A stretch of 39,587 bases of DNA from an uncultured Lachnospiraceae bacterium (GCA_934402515.1 CAKRTZ010000020.1:1-39587), one strand, 5' to 3'; positions 6,731 to 15,421 are shown, numbered from the stretch's first letter. The notes: generated by a model not told the origin, from the letters alone. Translations and numbers: made by a program.

Positions 6731-7711
6731 TTAACCCCAGATTAGGACACACGCTCCATACGTAAGACCTGCTCCGAAACCTGACATGGCAATTCTCATG
6801 CCCGGTGTAAGCCGTCCGCTTCTGTTCAATTCATCCAGTAAAACCGGTACTGTTGCAGAAGACATATTTCCTACTCTGTCTACATTAACTGCAAACTTGT
6901 CTATATCCACTTTCAGACGCTTTGCAACCGCTTCTATGATTCTAATATTAGCCTGATGTAATATATATATGTCTATATCATCCGCTATCCATTGTATCTG
7001 ATTCAAAGCAGTCTGTATACATGCAGGAACCTGTCTGGTCGCAAATCTGTAAACCTCCTGTCCATTCATACGGATGTAGGCATCTAAAGGAGAATCCGGT
7101 GTCACATAGGGATTCACTACCTGTTTGTCATGACAACTGAGCACCATACCTTTGGTTCCATCAGCTCCCTGTGTAAAACTGATCATGCCTTTATTCTCTT
7201 CTTCACAGGCTTCAACATATGCTGCCCCTGCGCCATCTCCAAACAATACACAGGTAGAACGGTCTGTCCAGTCTACCATTTTAGACAGGACTTCTGCCCC
7301 CACTATTAATGCATTCTTATAGATTCCGCTATGGATATAGGCATATGCTGTATGAAGTGCAAACAGGAAGCCGGAACATGCCGCATTCAGGTCAAAAGCC
7401 ACTGCAGCTGATGCTCCCAGTTCACTCTGCACCTGACAGGCACAGTTAGGGAGCAGATATTCTGCTGAACAGGTTGCCACAATGATCAGGTCTACTTCCT
7501 GCGGTTTCCTGCCCGCCATCTCCAGTGCACGTTCACAGGCACGGGACGCAAGCTGTGCTACACCGTCTCCTTCAGAAATCCTCCTTTCACCAATGCCTGT
7601 TCTCTCACGGATCCACTCATCCGATGTCTCTACCAGCTGTGCCAGATCATCATTGGTTACTTTTCTGTCAGGCAAGGCACTTCCCGTACCGATTATTCTC
7701 ACTGTTCTCAT
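6731..7711 (-). CDS. fabH: 3-oxoacyl-ACP synthase III (KAS III)
   Basis: Starts fatty-acid chains by condensing acyl-CoA with malonyl-ACP. At 326 residues it is of normal length, with the Cys-His-Asn triad visible: Cys112 in NAACSGF, His252 in ILHQANIRI, and Asn282 in RVGNMSSA. Its ATG overlaps the stop of the FabX-like gene (ATGA) with GGAGG seven bases upstream, so the pair is translationally coupled. In related operons fabH is usually near the promoter; here it is ninth of ten. Confidence 0.96.
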   Translation of the reverse strand: MRTVRIIGTGSALPDRKVTNDDLAQLVETSDEWIRERTGIGERRISEGDGVAQLASRACERALEMAGRKPQEVDLIIVATCSAEYLLPNCACQVQSELGASAAVAFDLNAACSGFLFALHTAYAYIHSGIYKNALIVGAEVLSKMVDWTDRSTCVLFGDGAGAAYVEACEEENKGMISFTQGADGTKGMVLSCHDKQVVNPYVTPDSPLDAYIRMNGQEVYRFATRQVPACIQTALNQIQWIADDIDIYILHQANIRIIEAVAKRLKVDIDKFAVNVDRVGNMSSATVPVLLDELNRSGRLTPGMRIAMSGFGAGLTYGACVLIWG

Positions 7712-8787
7712 GCAAATTCCTCCATAATATCAGCTACGCGTTCTATCTGATGGCTGCGGTATGCATTACTGCCGCAAAAGATCAGACCTTCATTCAGTCT
7801 GCCTTCTACTGCATTGATCAAAGCTTCCGTAATGCAATAAGGAACTGTCGCCGGATTGCAGGTCGTAATACACTGTCTGCATCCCCGCATAAAGCGCTCT
7901 CCCTGCCTTACTTTATCCAGAAATACATTGTGGATTGCCCTTCCTGGCATTCCTACAGGACTTTTGACTATTACAATGTCTTCCTTCTTTGCCTGAATAT
8001 ACGCCTGCTTATATGCCATACTGGCATCACATTCTTCTGTCGTCACAAAACGGGTAGCCATCTGTACCCCATCAGCACCCAGATCTGCATAATGCTCCCA
8101 GTCCTGTCTGGTGTATACACCACCGCCTACTACACAGGGAATCTGCATCTCCTTTGTTTTTGATAATATGGATTTTACTTCTTCATCATATGACGCCGGT
8201 GTATAGCTGTCAAGCTCCTCTGGTGTAAACCCCAGATGTCCCCCTGCCTGTGGTCCTTCTACGACTACCATATCCGGTGTTGTATCATACTTCTTTTTCC
8301 AGTATTTTATGATGACATCCAGTGCTTTTCTGGTAGATACAATAGGAACCAGCTTCGTTGCCCTCTTGATTCCTGATGCTGCCAGCGCCTCTTCAGCCTT
8401 ATGGACGATCTCAGGAAGATTCATAGGCAGCCCTGCACCTGATACGATGCAGTCTACTCCTGCGGCTACTGCGGCTTTCACATAATCCTCATAGCGTCTT
8501 GTCACTACCATGATATTCACTCCGATGATACCGCCTTTTGCCAGCTTTCTTGCTTTCTCCACTTCCGTTTTGATTGCTTTGAGATTGCATTCTATCGGAT
8601 GCTTCATAAAATCCCTGTCCCGAAAGCCAATCTGCGCTGTGGAGATAATTCCAATGCCTCCTGCTGCCGCAACAGCACCGGCAAGTCCGGACAAACTGAC
8701 TCCTACGCCCATTCCTCCCTGTACAACAGGAATCCTGGCACATAGCCCGCCGATCTGTAATTTTCTGCTATTCATTTCAAACACCAT
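7708..8787 (-). CDS. FabX-like flavoprotein (NMO/FabK superfamily with Cys cluster)
   Basis: A 359-residue FMN-dependent TIM-barrel enzyme. Seen: QGGMGVGVS (23-31), GPQAGGHLGF with His184, GADGVQMATRF (238-247), KSPVGMPGRAI (275-285) and a C-terminal cysteine cluster Cys303, Cys306, Cys310, Cys318. Plain nitronate monooxygenases and FabK lack this cluster. The combination matches FabX of Helicobacter pylori, a flavoprotein with a 4Fe-4S cluster that dehydrogenates and isomerises decanoyl-ACP to begin unsaturated fatty acids without oxygen. The location between accDA and fabH, the separate true fabK, and the absence of fabA, fabM or fabN in the window support that role. It may be annotated as nitronate monooxygenase or a second FabK. 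The RBS is weak. Confidence 0.72.
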   Translation of the reverse strand: MVFEMNSRKLQIGGLCARIPVVQGGMGVGVSLSGLAGAVAAAGGIGIISTAQIGFRDRDFMKHPIECNLKAIKTEVEKARKLAKGGIIGVNIMVVTRRYEDYVKAAVAAGVDCIVSGAGLPMNLPEIVHKAEEALAASGIKRATKLVPIVSTRKALDVIIKYWKKKYDTTPDMVVVEGPQAGGHLGFTPEELDSYTPASYDEEVKSILSKTKEMQIPCVVGGGVYTRQDWEHYADLGADGVQMATRFVTTEECDASMAYKQAYIQAKKEDIVIVKSPVGMPGRAIHNVFLDKVRQGERFMRGCRQCITTCNPATVPYCITEALINAVEGRLNEGLIFCGSNAYRSHQIERVADIMEEFA

Positions 8788-8798
8788 GTCTGCTATTT

Positions 8799-10568
8799 CT
8801 AGAACTTACGAAATCTCTGATACCTTTCTTCTGCTATCTGTTCTCCGCTCATGCCATCATATTTTCTAAGGAAATCCTTGATATGTTCCTTCATATAACC
8901 TGCAATCGCTTCTGTCGTTTTACGATCTGCTCCTCCGAATTCAGGAATAATCTCTTCAATTACTCCCAGACGCTTGAGATCCTGGGCGGTAATGTTCATG
9001 ACCTCGCTGGCTTCCTTGGCACGGTTCGCATCCTTCCACAGAATAGAGGCAAAGCCCTCCGGTGAAAGAATGGAATACGTTGCATTCTCCATCATCCAGA
9101 CTTCATTGCCTACCGCAGTTGCCAGAGCGCCGCCGCTTCCGCCTTCTCCTATCATCAGACACAATACCGGTACTTTAAGGGAAGACATTTCCATCAGGTT
9201 TCTTGCAATCGCTTCCCCCTGTCCTCTCTCTTCTGCTTCGATTCCACAGAAAGCACCTGATGTATTAACAAAGCTGATAACAGGTCTGTTGAATTTCTCT
9301 GCCTGTTTCATAAGACGTAACGCCTTACGGTATCCTTCCGGCATAGGCATACCGAAATTACGCTCCTGACATTCCTTGAAGTCCTTGCCTTTTTCATCTG
9401 CAATAATTGTCACCGGCTGTCCATCCAGAAAAGTCAGGCCACCAATCATTGCCTTATCATCCCTGAATGCCCTGTCTCCATGGGATTCCACGAAAAAGTC
9501 AAAAATATGGGAAATATAATCACTCGCAGAAGGACGTTCCACCTGTCTTACGGCTTTGACCTTCTCCCAGGCAGATCTTGGTGTGGAGAACCAGCTTTGT
9601 TCCTTTAATGTCTCACTTAACTCAAAATGAAATTCTTCATTTGGTCTATAATCCGCATAAGTCTTCTTTCCATTACACTGGTGTGTCTTAATCAGGAAAT
9701 AAATAGTCTTTTTCAGATTCTCCCTCTTGACGATACCATCTATAATACCGTGCTCTACAAGGAATTCTGAAGTCTGGAAGCCCTCGGGAAGCTCCTGTCC
9801 GATGGTCTGCTTGATCACTCGTGGACCTGCAAATCCTACCAATGCCCCAGGTTCTGCCATAATTACATCTCCAAGCATTGCAAAGCTGGCTGTTACACCG
9901 CCGGTTGTCGGATCAGTCAGAATAGAACAATACAGCAGCCCGGCATCACCATGCTTTCTGATAGCCGCAGATGTCTTCTCCATCTGCATCAGGGATACGA
10001 TTCCTTCCTGCATTCTGGCTCCACCTGAACAGCAGAAGATAAATACCGGCAGGTTCAATGCTGTCGCTCTCTCAATGGCACATGTGATCTTCTCTCCAAC
10101 TACATGTCCCATACTCGCCATCATAAAACGGGAATCACATATACCCAGCACGATATCCTCTCCGAATACTTTACATCTGCCTACCGTAACTGCTTCTTTT
10201 AATCCGGTCTTCTCCCTGGCTGCGGCAAGCTTATCCTCATATCCTTCGTAATCCAGTGGATTACTTACTTCCATATCTTCAAACCAAGGTTCAAAAGTCT
10301 TAGGATCAGCTACCATGCGGATTCTGTTGTTGGTTTTTACCCTGAAATATCCGCCACATTCGTAGCATATATACTTCTTCTTTACAACTCTGCCACGCTC
10401 TACCATCTTGCCACACTTAGGGCATTTGATAAGATTCATATCCGGTTCTTTGACAGGTTCTGCCTGAACCGGTTCCTCTTTCTTGTCTTCCTTCAGCTTA
10501 GCTTCCAGCTTGTTATACAGATTCACCGGAAATATTCTGCCTGTCTTCGTGATCAGCTTACCTTCCAT
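8799..10568 (-). CDS. accDA: Acetyl-CoA carboxylase carboxyltransferase, fused beta-alpha
   Basis: Transfers carboxyl from biotin to acetyl-CoA, making malonyl-CoA. One 589-residue chain holds both subunits: the beta part (about 1-300) begins with a zinc ribbon, Cys49, Cys52, Cys68, Cys71, and includes GGARMQEG; the alpha part (about 320-589) includes GEGGSGGALA. A Glu/Lys-rich stretch (about 24-42) precedes the ribbon. AGGAGG lies seven bases before the start. The fusion is typical of Lachnospiraceae and relatives. The partner genes accB (biotin carrier) and accC (biotin carboxylase) are not in this operon. Confidence 0.96.
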   Translation of the reverse strand: MEGKLITKTGRIFPVNLYNKLEAKLKEDKKEEPVQAEPVKEPDMNLIKCPKCGKMVERGRVVKKKYICYECGGYFRVKTNNRIRMVADPKTFEPWFEDMEVSNPLDYEGYEDKLAAAREKTGLKEAVTVGRCKVFGEDIVLGICDSRFMMASMGHVVGEKITCAIERATALNLPVFIFCCSGGARMQEGIVSLMQMEKTSAAIRKHGDAGLLYCSILTDPTTGGVTASFAMLGDVIMAEPGALVGFAGPRVIKQTIGQELPEGFQTSEFLVEHGIIDGIVKRENLKKTIYFLIKTHQCNGKKTYADYRPNEEFHFELSETLKEQSWFSTPRSAWEKVKAVRQVERPSASDYISHIFDFFVESHGDRAFRDDKAMIGGLTFLDGQPVTIIADEKGKDFKECQERNFGMPMPEGYRKALRLMKQAEKFNRPVISFVNTSGAFCGIEAEERGQGEAIARNLMEMSSLKVPVLCLMIGEGGSGGALATAVGNEVWMMENATYSILSPEGFASILWKDANRAKEASEVMNITAQDLKRLGVIEEIIPEFGGADRKTTEAIAGYMKEHIKDFLRKYDGMSGEQIAEERYQRFRKF

Positions 10569-10578
10569 GACAAACCTC

Positions 10579-11010
10579 CTAATCTCCTATGGCAAAGGTC
10601 AATTCAGCCTTGGCAGCTACTTTTCCGTCTACTGTTGCTACTGCTTCGCCTACACCGATTGGCCCTTTTGCTTTTATGATCTTAGTCTCCAGCATCAGTA
10701 CATCACCCGGATGTACCTTCTGCTTGAAACGGCATTTATCAATGCCTACGAAATATGCTGTTTTGCCTTTCCATTCAGGCTGTCCCAGAATTGCAACCGC
10801 TCCCACCTGGGCAAGTGCCTCAATGATAAGCACTCCGGGCATTACAGGATTCCCCGGAAAATGTCCGGCAAAATACGGTTCATTAAAGCTGATGCATTTC
10901 CTGCCCAATGCACGCTCCCCCGATTCCAGCTCTTCTATTGTATCAATCAGCATGAAAGGATGTCTGTGTGGAATGATCTCCATAATTTCCTTTGCTGTAT
11001 AAACTGACAT
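10579..11010 (-). CDS. fabZ: 3-hydroxyacyl-ACP dehydratase
   Basis: Removes water from 3-hydroxyacyl-ACP to give trans-2-enoyl-ACP. A hot-dog fold protein of normal length with the catalytic His in PHRHPFMLID and the Glu in PGVLIIEALAQ. I chose the ATG at 11010, eight bases after AAGG; a GTG at 11019, three codons upstream and almost touching the fabF stop, is the alternative. In clostridia FabZ may also take part in unsaturated fatty-acid formation, but no sequence feature here shows isomerase activity. Confidence 0.94.
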   Translation of the reverse strand: MSVYTAKEIMEIIPHRHPFMLIDTIEELESGERALGRKCISFNEPYFAGHFPGNPVMPGVLIIEALAQVGAVAILGQPEWKGKTAYFVGIDKCRFKQKVHPGDVLMLETKIIKAKGPIGVGEAVATVDGKVAAKAELTFAIGD

Positions 11011-11020
11011 CTGTGTCACC

Positions 11021-12256
11021 TTACCCTTCTGCGTATTTCTTTACCAGAATACTTGCATTATGTCCGCCAAAGCCCAGAGAGTTGCTTAACGCATACTCGA
11101 AGTCTTCCTGATAGCTCTCTTTGCAGTAATTCAGGTCCAGTTCTTCTTCTGATTCCTGTAATCCTACTGTTCTGTGGATATATCCCTCCTGAAGCTCTTT
11201 CACACAGGTCACAAACTCAATAGCTCCTGCTGCTCCAAGCAAATGTCCAACCATAGACTTTGTTGAATTAATCTTAATATCCCTGGCATGCTCACCAAAT
11301 GCCAGCTTGATGGCCCTTGTCTCAAAGAGATCATTATGATGGGTACTGGTTCCATGGGCATTGATATACGTGATATCCTCCGGGCTTATACCGGCATCTG
11401 CGACTGCATTGGTCATGGCTCTGGCTGCACCGGCGCCATCTTCTGCCGGTGAAGTGATATGAAAGGCATCAGAAGAGCATCCATAACCTACTACTTCTGC
11501 ATAGATTCTGGCGCCTCTTTGCTTTGCATGCTCCAACTCCTCCAGAACTACAATGGCAGAGCCTTCACCCATAACGAATCCACTTCTGTCCTTGTCAAAA
11601 GGAATGGAACATCTGGCAGGATCTTCACTGGAAGAAAGTGCTGTTAGTGCAGAAAATCCTGCAATTCCAATCGGAGTGATCGAGCTTTCTGTACCTCCGG
11701 CTATCATGACATCAGCATCTCCATATTGAATGGTACGATAAGCTTCACCGATGGAGTTGGTTCCTGTTGCACAGGCTGTCACTACATTAATGCTCTTACC
11801 TTTCAGATTGTATGCGATACTTACATTACCTGCTGCCATATTGGATATCATCAATGGCACCAGCATAGGTGCTACTCTGGATGGACCTTTCTCCAATAAC
11901 CTGCTATGCTCTCTCTCCATAGCCTGTAAACTTCCAATGCCGCTTCCCACAGCGCAGCCTACTCTATAAGGATCTTCCTTCTCCATATCAAGTCCTGCAT
12001 CCTGTATTGCTTCTCCTGCTGCTGCAACTGCAAACTGACAGAACTGCTCCATTCTGCGGGCTGCTTTCTTATCTATATACGCTGCTGCATCAAAATCCTT
12101 CACCTGTGCAGCAAGCTTACATTTATAATCTGCCGTATCAAAATATGTGATCCTGTCAAAGCCGATCTTACCTGCCTTCACGCTCTCCCAGAAAACATCT
12201 ATGCTATTACCAATCGGTGTGATAGCGCCCATTCCTGTTACTACTACTCTCTTCAT
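11021..12256 (-). CDS. fabF: 3-oxoacyl-ACP synthase II (KAS II)
   Basis: Elongates acyl-ACP with malonyl-ACP. The Cys-His-His triad is visible: Cys in VTACATGTN, His in NAHGTST, and His in KSMVGHLLGAAG, at residues 162, 301 and 338 if counted from the ATG at 12256. That start gives MKRVVVTGMG, the usual FabF N-terminus; an ATG at 12268 would add four residues. Neither has an ideal RBS. The gene is 33 bases after fabG. No fabB paralogue is seen in the window. Confidence 0.95.
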   Translation of the reverse strand: MKRVVVTGMGAITPIGNSIDVFWESVKAGKIGFDRITYFDTADYKCKLAAQVKDFDAAAYIDKKAARRMEQFCQFAVAAAGEAIQDAGLDMEKEDPYRVGCAVGSGIGSLQAMEREHSRLLEKGPSRVAPMLVPLMISNMAAGNVSIAYNLKGKSINVVTACATGTNSIGEAYRTIQYGDADVMIAGGTESSITPIGIAGFSALTALSSSEDPARCSIPFDKDRSGFVMGEGSAIVVLEELEHAKQRGARIYAEVVGYGCSSDAFHITSPAEDGAGAARAMTNAVADAGISPEDITYINAHGTSTHHNDLFETRAIKLAFGEHARDIKINSTKSMVGHLLGAAGAIEFVTCVKELQEGYIHRTVGLQESEEELDLNYCKESYQEDFEYALSNSLGFGGHNASILVKKYAEG

Positions 12257-12289
12257 ATTCCTTACCATGCCTTTCTTTTTCAGCCATAT

Positions 12290-13033
12290 CTATTGCATCG
12301 CCATACCGCCATTTACTCCAATGACCTGTCCGGTAATATAGTCCGAACCGCTGCCTGCCAGAAACAGTACAAGATCTGCAACATTCTGTGCAGTTCCCGC
12401 TTTTCCCATAGGAATCATCTGCAGCAGGCTCTTTGCTGCATCCTCTGACAAAGCCTGTGTCATCTCTGTCTCAATATATCCCGGTGCTACTGCATTGACG
12501 CAGATACCTCTGCTTGCAAATTCTCTTGCAACACTTTTGGTCAAGCCTATGACACCGGCTTTACTGGCTGAATAATTTGCCTGTCCGGCATTTCCTGTAA
12601 TCCCTACTACAGAGGCGATATTGATGATCTTACCGCTTCTTTGTTTTAGGAAATTACGTGAAAGGCTGCGAATCATATAAAAAGCACCTTTCAAATTGGT
12701 ATTCAGGACATCTTCAAATTCCTGATCTGTCATTCTCATAATGAGATTATCCCTGGTGATACCGGCATTGTTCACCAGAATGTCTACCTTACCATGTTTT
12801 GCAATGATGTCCTTTACCATGGCATTGCCGGCATCTGCATCTGCTACATTGCATTGTATTGCTTCTGCACTGCCGCCAGCCTGGGTAATCTCTGCTACAA
12901 CCTGTTCTGCATTCTGTTTTGAGCCGTTATAATTTACAATAACATGGGCATGGTTCTGTGCCAGTGTCAGAGCAATCTGTCTGCCGATTCCTCTGCCTGC
13001 TCCTGTAACCAGCGCAATTTTACCTGTCAGCAT
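12290..13033 (-). CDS. fabG: 3-oxoacyl-ACP reductase
   Basis: NADPH-dependent reduction of 3-oxoacyl-ACP. A classical short-chain dehydrogenase of 247 residues: cofactor motif TGAGRGIG (10-17), NNAG (88-91), and catalytic Ser141, Tyr154 and Lys158, followed by VAPGYIETEM. Its start overlaps the fabD stop by seven bases, which suggests coupled translation. The third-to-last segment GQVIGVNGGM is the standard FabG ending. Confidence 0.96.
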   Translation of the reverse strand: MLTGKIALVTGAGRGIGRQIALTLAQNHAHVIVNYNGSKQNAEQVVAEITQAGGSAEAIQCNVADADAGNAMVKDIIAKHGKVDILVNNAGITRDNLIMRMTDQEFEDVLNTNLKGAFYMIRSLSRNFLKQRSGKIINIASVVGITGNAGQANYSASKAGVIGLTKSVAREFASRGICVNAVAPGYIETEMTQALSEDAAKSLLQMIPMGKAGTAQNVADLVLFLAGSGSDYITGQVIGVNGGMAMQ

Positions 13034-13950
13034 CCTAATTCCTCCAATACCTTCTCCATGTCTGCCAGTTTATCTACATTCATGACCTTAACATCCTTAT
13101 TAATCTTACGCATAAAGCCTGTCAAAGTCTTACCGGGTCCGATCTCTATGAATGTATCTGTGCCATCAGCAATCATCTTTTCTACACTCTGCTGCCAGCG
13201 CACACTATGAGAGACCTGTTTCTCCAGCAGCTCTTTTATAGAATCTTCCTGTGTCACATAAGCTGCCTCTATATTACATACATAAGGAATCTGGGGCTTA
13301 TGAATCTCTACCTTGCTTAACGCCTCACCCAGCTTCTTACCTGCATCAGTAAGCAGTGCAGAATGGAATGGTCCACTGACTTTAAGGGGAATACATCTTT
13401 TGGCTCCTGCTTCCTGTAAAGCTGTGGCTGCCATTTCTACTGCCTGGGCCTCTCCGGTGATCACAATCTGTCCGGGGCAATTATAATTGGCGATTGATAC
13501 GATTCCATCTATGCCCTTTAAAGTACTCTCAATAACTCCTGCATCCAGTCCCAGCACTGCTGTCATGGCACCCCCTACAGGATATGCTTCCTGCATATAA
13601 ATACCTCTTAATCTGATCAGCTGAAACAGACTGTCCAAATCCATTACATCAGCTGCTGCCAACGCACCATACTCGCCAAGGCTTAATCCTGCACATACAT
13701 CTGCATGGACTCCTTTGGATTCCAGAACCTTTAACAGCGCCACTTCCGTAGTCAGCATTGCAATCTGTGTATATTCTGTTATGTTCAGCTTGTCATTCTC
13801 TGTAAAGCACAGTGCCTCAATGTCCAGTCCTGTTGCCTCTTTTGCTTTACGATATACTTCCCTGGCTTCTTCGTAGGCATCATAGAAATCTTTACCCATT
13901 CCTACATACTGCGCACCCTGTCCCGGAAAGATAAATGCTATTTTACTCAT
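13027..13950 (-). CDS. fabD: Malonyl-CoA:ACP transacylase
   Basis: Loads malonyl groups from CoA onto ACP. 307 residues with the PGQGAQ motif near the start, the nucleophilic Ser90 in AGLSLGEY, and catalytic His196 in SGPFHSALL. It follows fabK after a 17-base gap. Length and motifs are those of the normal single-domain enzyme. Confidence 0.96.
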   Translation of the reverse strand: MSKIAFIFPGQGAQYVGMGKDFYDAYEEAREVYRKAKEATGLDIEALCFTENDKLNITEYTQIAMLTTEVALLKVLESKGVHADVCAGLSLGEYGALAAADVMDLDSLFQLIRLRGIYMQEAYPVGGAMTAVLGLDAGVIESTLKGIDGIVSIANYNCPGQIVITGEAQAVEMAATALQEAGAKRCIPLKVSGPFHSALLTDAGKKLGEALSKVEIHKPQIPYVCNIEAAYVTQEDSIKELLEKQVSHSVRWQQSVEKMIADGTDTFIEIGPGKTLTGFMRKINKDVKVMNVDKLADMEKVLEELGC

Positions 13951-13967
13951 ATCTAGGCTTCTCCTAT

Positions 13968-14897
13968 TTACTGCTGACCTGACATAAGCCTGTCAGCCTG
14001 CTCCATTATCTCACTGATAATTTCCTTACAGGATTCTTCTTTCTTGATCAGTCCTGCTATCTGACCTGCCATAACGGTTCCGTTTACTACATCTCCGTCA
14101 ATGACTGCCTTTCTAAGAGAACCAAGGGTGAGCTTCTCCAGTTCCATGAAGTCTGCCCCTTCCTTCTCTAATCTCAGGTATTCCTTTGTCATTTTATTGC
14201 GGATGGAACGGACCGGATGTCCTGTAGACATTCCTGTTACTGCAGAATCTATGTCTTTTGCCTTAATCAGTTGTTCCTTATAATTGGCATGCACAATGGA
14301 TTCCTTCGCTGCTACGAAACGTGTTCCCATCTGCACTCCTTCCGCTCCCAGCATGAAAGCCGCTGCCATACCTCTTCCGTCTGCAATGCCGCCTGCTGCA
14401 ACGACAGGAATCTGCACTGCATCCACTACCTGCGGCACCAGTGCAAAAGTGGTGATGGAACCAATATGTCCACCACTTTCCATTCCCTCTGCAACCACTG
14501 CATCTGCTCCTGCACGTTCCATCAGCCTTGCCATGGCTACGCTTGCCACTACAGGAATCACCTTAACTCCCGCTTCTTTCCATGCCGCCATATACTTGGA
14601 AGGATTGCCGGCGCCTGTAGTAACTACCTTGACACCTTCCTCTATAACAATTTGCGCCACATCATCGGCATTTGGATTCAACAGCATGATATTTACACCA
14701 AACGGCTTATCTGTCAGTTCCTTACACTTACGTACTTCTTCCCGCACTACCTCTGCCGGTGCAGAAGCAGCTCCAATCAGTCCCAGGCCTCCGGCATTGG
14801 ACACTGCCGCTGCCAGGTTATGCTCTGCGACCCATGCCATTCCACCCTGGATGATTGGCGTCTCTGTTCCCAGAATCTGTGTCAGTCTCGTTTTCAT
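13968..14897 (-). CDS. fabK: Enoyl-ACP reductase II, FMN-dependent
   Basis: Last reduction of the elongation cycle, NAD(P)H- and FMN-dependent; it replaces FabI and is insensitive to triclosan. 309 residues with QGGMAWVA (17-24), GGLGLIG (36-42), ESGGHIG with His144 as in the pneumococcal enzyme, and GAEGVQMGTRF. It lacks the C-terminal cysteine cluster of the FabX-like protein encoded later in the same operon, so the two are distinct enzymes. It lies nine bases after acpP. Confidence 0.95.
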   Translation of the reverse strand: MKTRLTQILGTETPIIQGGMAWVAEHNLAAAVSNAGGLGLIGAASAPAEVVREEVRKCKELTDKPFGVNIMLLNPNADDVAQIVIEEGVKVVTTGAGNPSKYMAAWKEAGVKVIPVVASVAMARLMERAGADAVVAEGMESGGHIGSITTFALVPQVVDAVQIPVVAAGGIADGRGMAAAFMLGAEGVQMGTRFVAAKESIVHANYKEQLIKAKDIDSAVTGMSTGHPVRSIRNKMTKEYLRLEKEGADFMELEKLTLGSLRKAVIDGDVVNGTVMAGQIAGLIKKEESCKEIISEIMEQADRLMSGQQ

Positions 14898-14906
14898 ATC
14901 TGCCTC

Positions 14907-15146
14907 TTATGCTTCTACGCCTTTTGCTTTCATATACTCAATTACAGAACCTACTGTTGTGATCTTCTCCAGATCTTCTGATGGAATCTCTACACCATAT
15001 TCATCTTCAAAAGCCATTACAAGCTCAAACAGATCCAGAGAATCAGCCTGTAAATCTTCCTTGAATCTGGAAGCCTCTGTAATTTCCACACCATCTAAAT
15101 TTAACTGCTCCTCAATAATTTCCTTTACTCTTTCAAACATCGTCAT
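14907..15146 (-). CDS. acpP: Acyl carrier protein
   Basis: A 79-residue acidic protein that carries growing acyl chains on a 4'-phosphopantetheine arm attached to Ser36 of the DSL motif (35-37). AAGGA lies five bases before the chosen ATG; a second ATG two codons later is less well placed. First gene of the fab operon, directly downstream of the promoter and FabT-like operators. Confidence 0.96.
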   Translation of the reverse strand: MTMFERVKEIIEEQLNLDGVEITEASRFKEDLQADSLDLFELVMAFEDEYGVEIPSEDLEKITTVGSVIEYMKAKGVEA

Positions 15147-15185
15147 TTTCTTCCTTTCATATCATCACATGTAGTTTTAAAAACT

Positions 15186-15226
15186 AAATACTTTGGCTTT
15201 CAAATATTTTGATTCTCAAAGTATTT
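15186..15226. promoter_or_regulatory. FabT-like operator array, 41-bp nested palindrome
   Basis: Outer arms AAATACTTTG (15186-15195) and CAAAGTATTT (15217-15226) are perfectly inverted. Inside, TTTGA-TTC-TCAAA (15208-15220) is an exact match to the TTTGA-N3-TCAAA core of FabT sites. TTTGG-CTT-TCAAA (15192-15204) has one mismatch, and TCAAA-TAT-TTTGA (15200-15212) sits between them. The array lies just downstream of the acpP -10, where bound repressor would block initiation or clearance. Confidence 0.72.
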
Positions 15227-15235
15227 GCTTGCTAC

Positions 15236-15264
15236 AGAATACCCCCTAAATGATAAAATGTCAA
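15236..15264 (-). promoter_or_regulatory. Promoter of the fab operon
   Basis: On the minus strand a consensus TTGACA (15259-15264), a 17-base spacer and TATTCT (15236-15241). A-rich sequence just upstream could act as an UP element. The expected transcript starts around 15229, inside the edge of the FabT-like array. Confidence 0.82.
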
Positions 15265-15366
15265 CCTTTTTTTCATTTAGACATAAAAAACGTTTTTTAA
15301 TATATTTTAGAATTTTTTTAGATTTATGATTCAATCTGCCTTTTTTTATCCAGCCCCTTCCGTTAA

Positions 15367-15410
15367 TAGACATATTACATAAGAAAAGGCATAATATTCG
15401 TAATTGGAGG
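15367..15410 (+). promoter_or_regulatory. Promoter and RBS of the AraC-type remnant
   Basis: TAGACA (15367-15372) and CATAAT (15390-15395) are 17 bases apart on the plus strand, and GGAGG (15406-15410) lies 11 bases before the ATG at 15422. The 15265-15360 stretch between this and the fab promoter is very AT-rich with no other feature I can name. Confidence 0.45.
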
Positions 15411-15421
15411 TATAGCAGGCT

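Noticed and set aside
7708..8787. Simple duplication of fabK
   Set aside because: The C-terminal four-Cys cluster, the extra length and different motifs set it apart from the true fabK at 13968-14897.
9727..10251. A 174-codon plus-strand frame antisense to accDA
   Set aside because: Shadow of the beta-domain; no start signals or known domain.
14217..14981. A 254-codon plus-strand frame rich in Cys and His
   Set aside because: Another antisense shadow of fabK; composition not protein-like.
14284..15174. A 296-codon plus-strand open frame antisense to fabK and acpP
   Set aside because: It is composed of the reverse of clear fabK/acpP codons, is Ser/Thr/Pro/Ala-rich, has no RBS and matches no family; a shadow frame.
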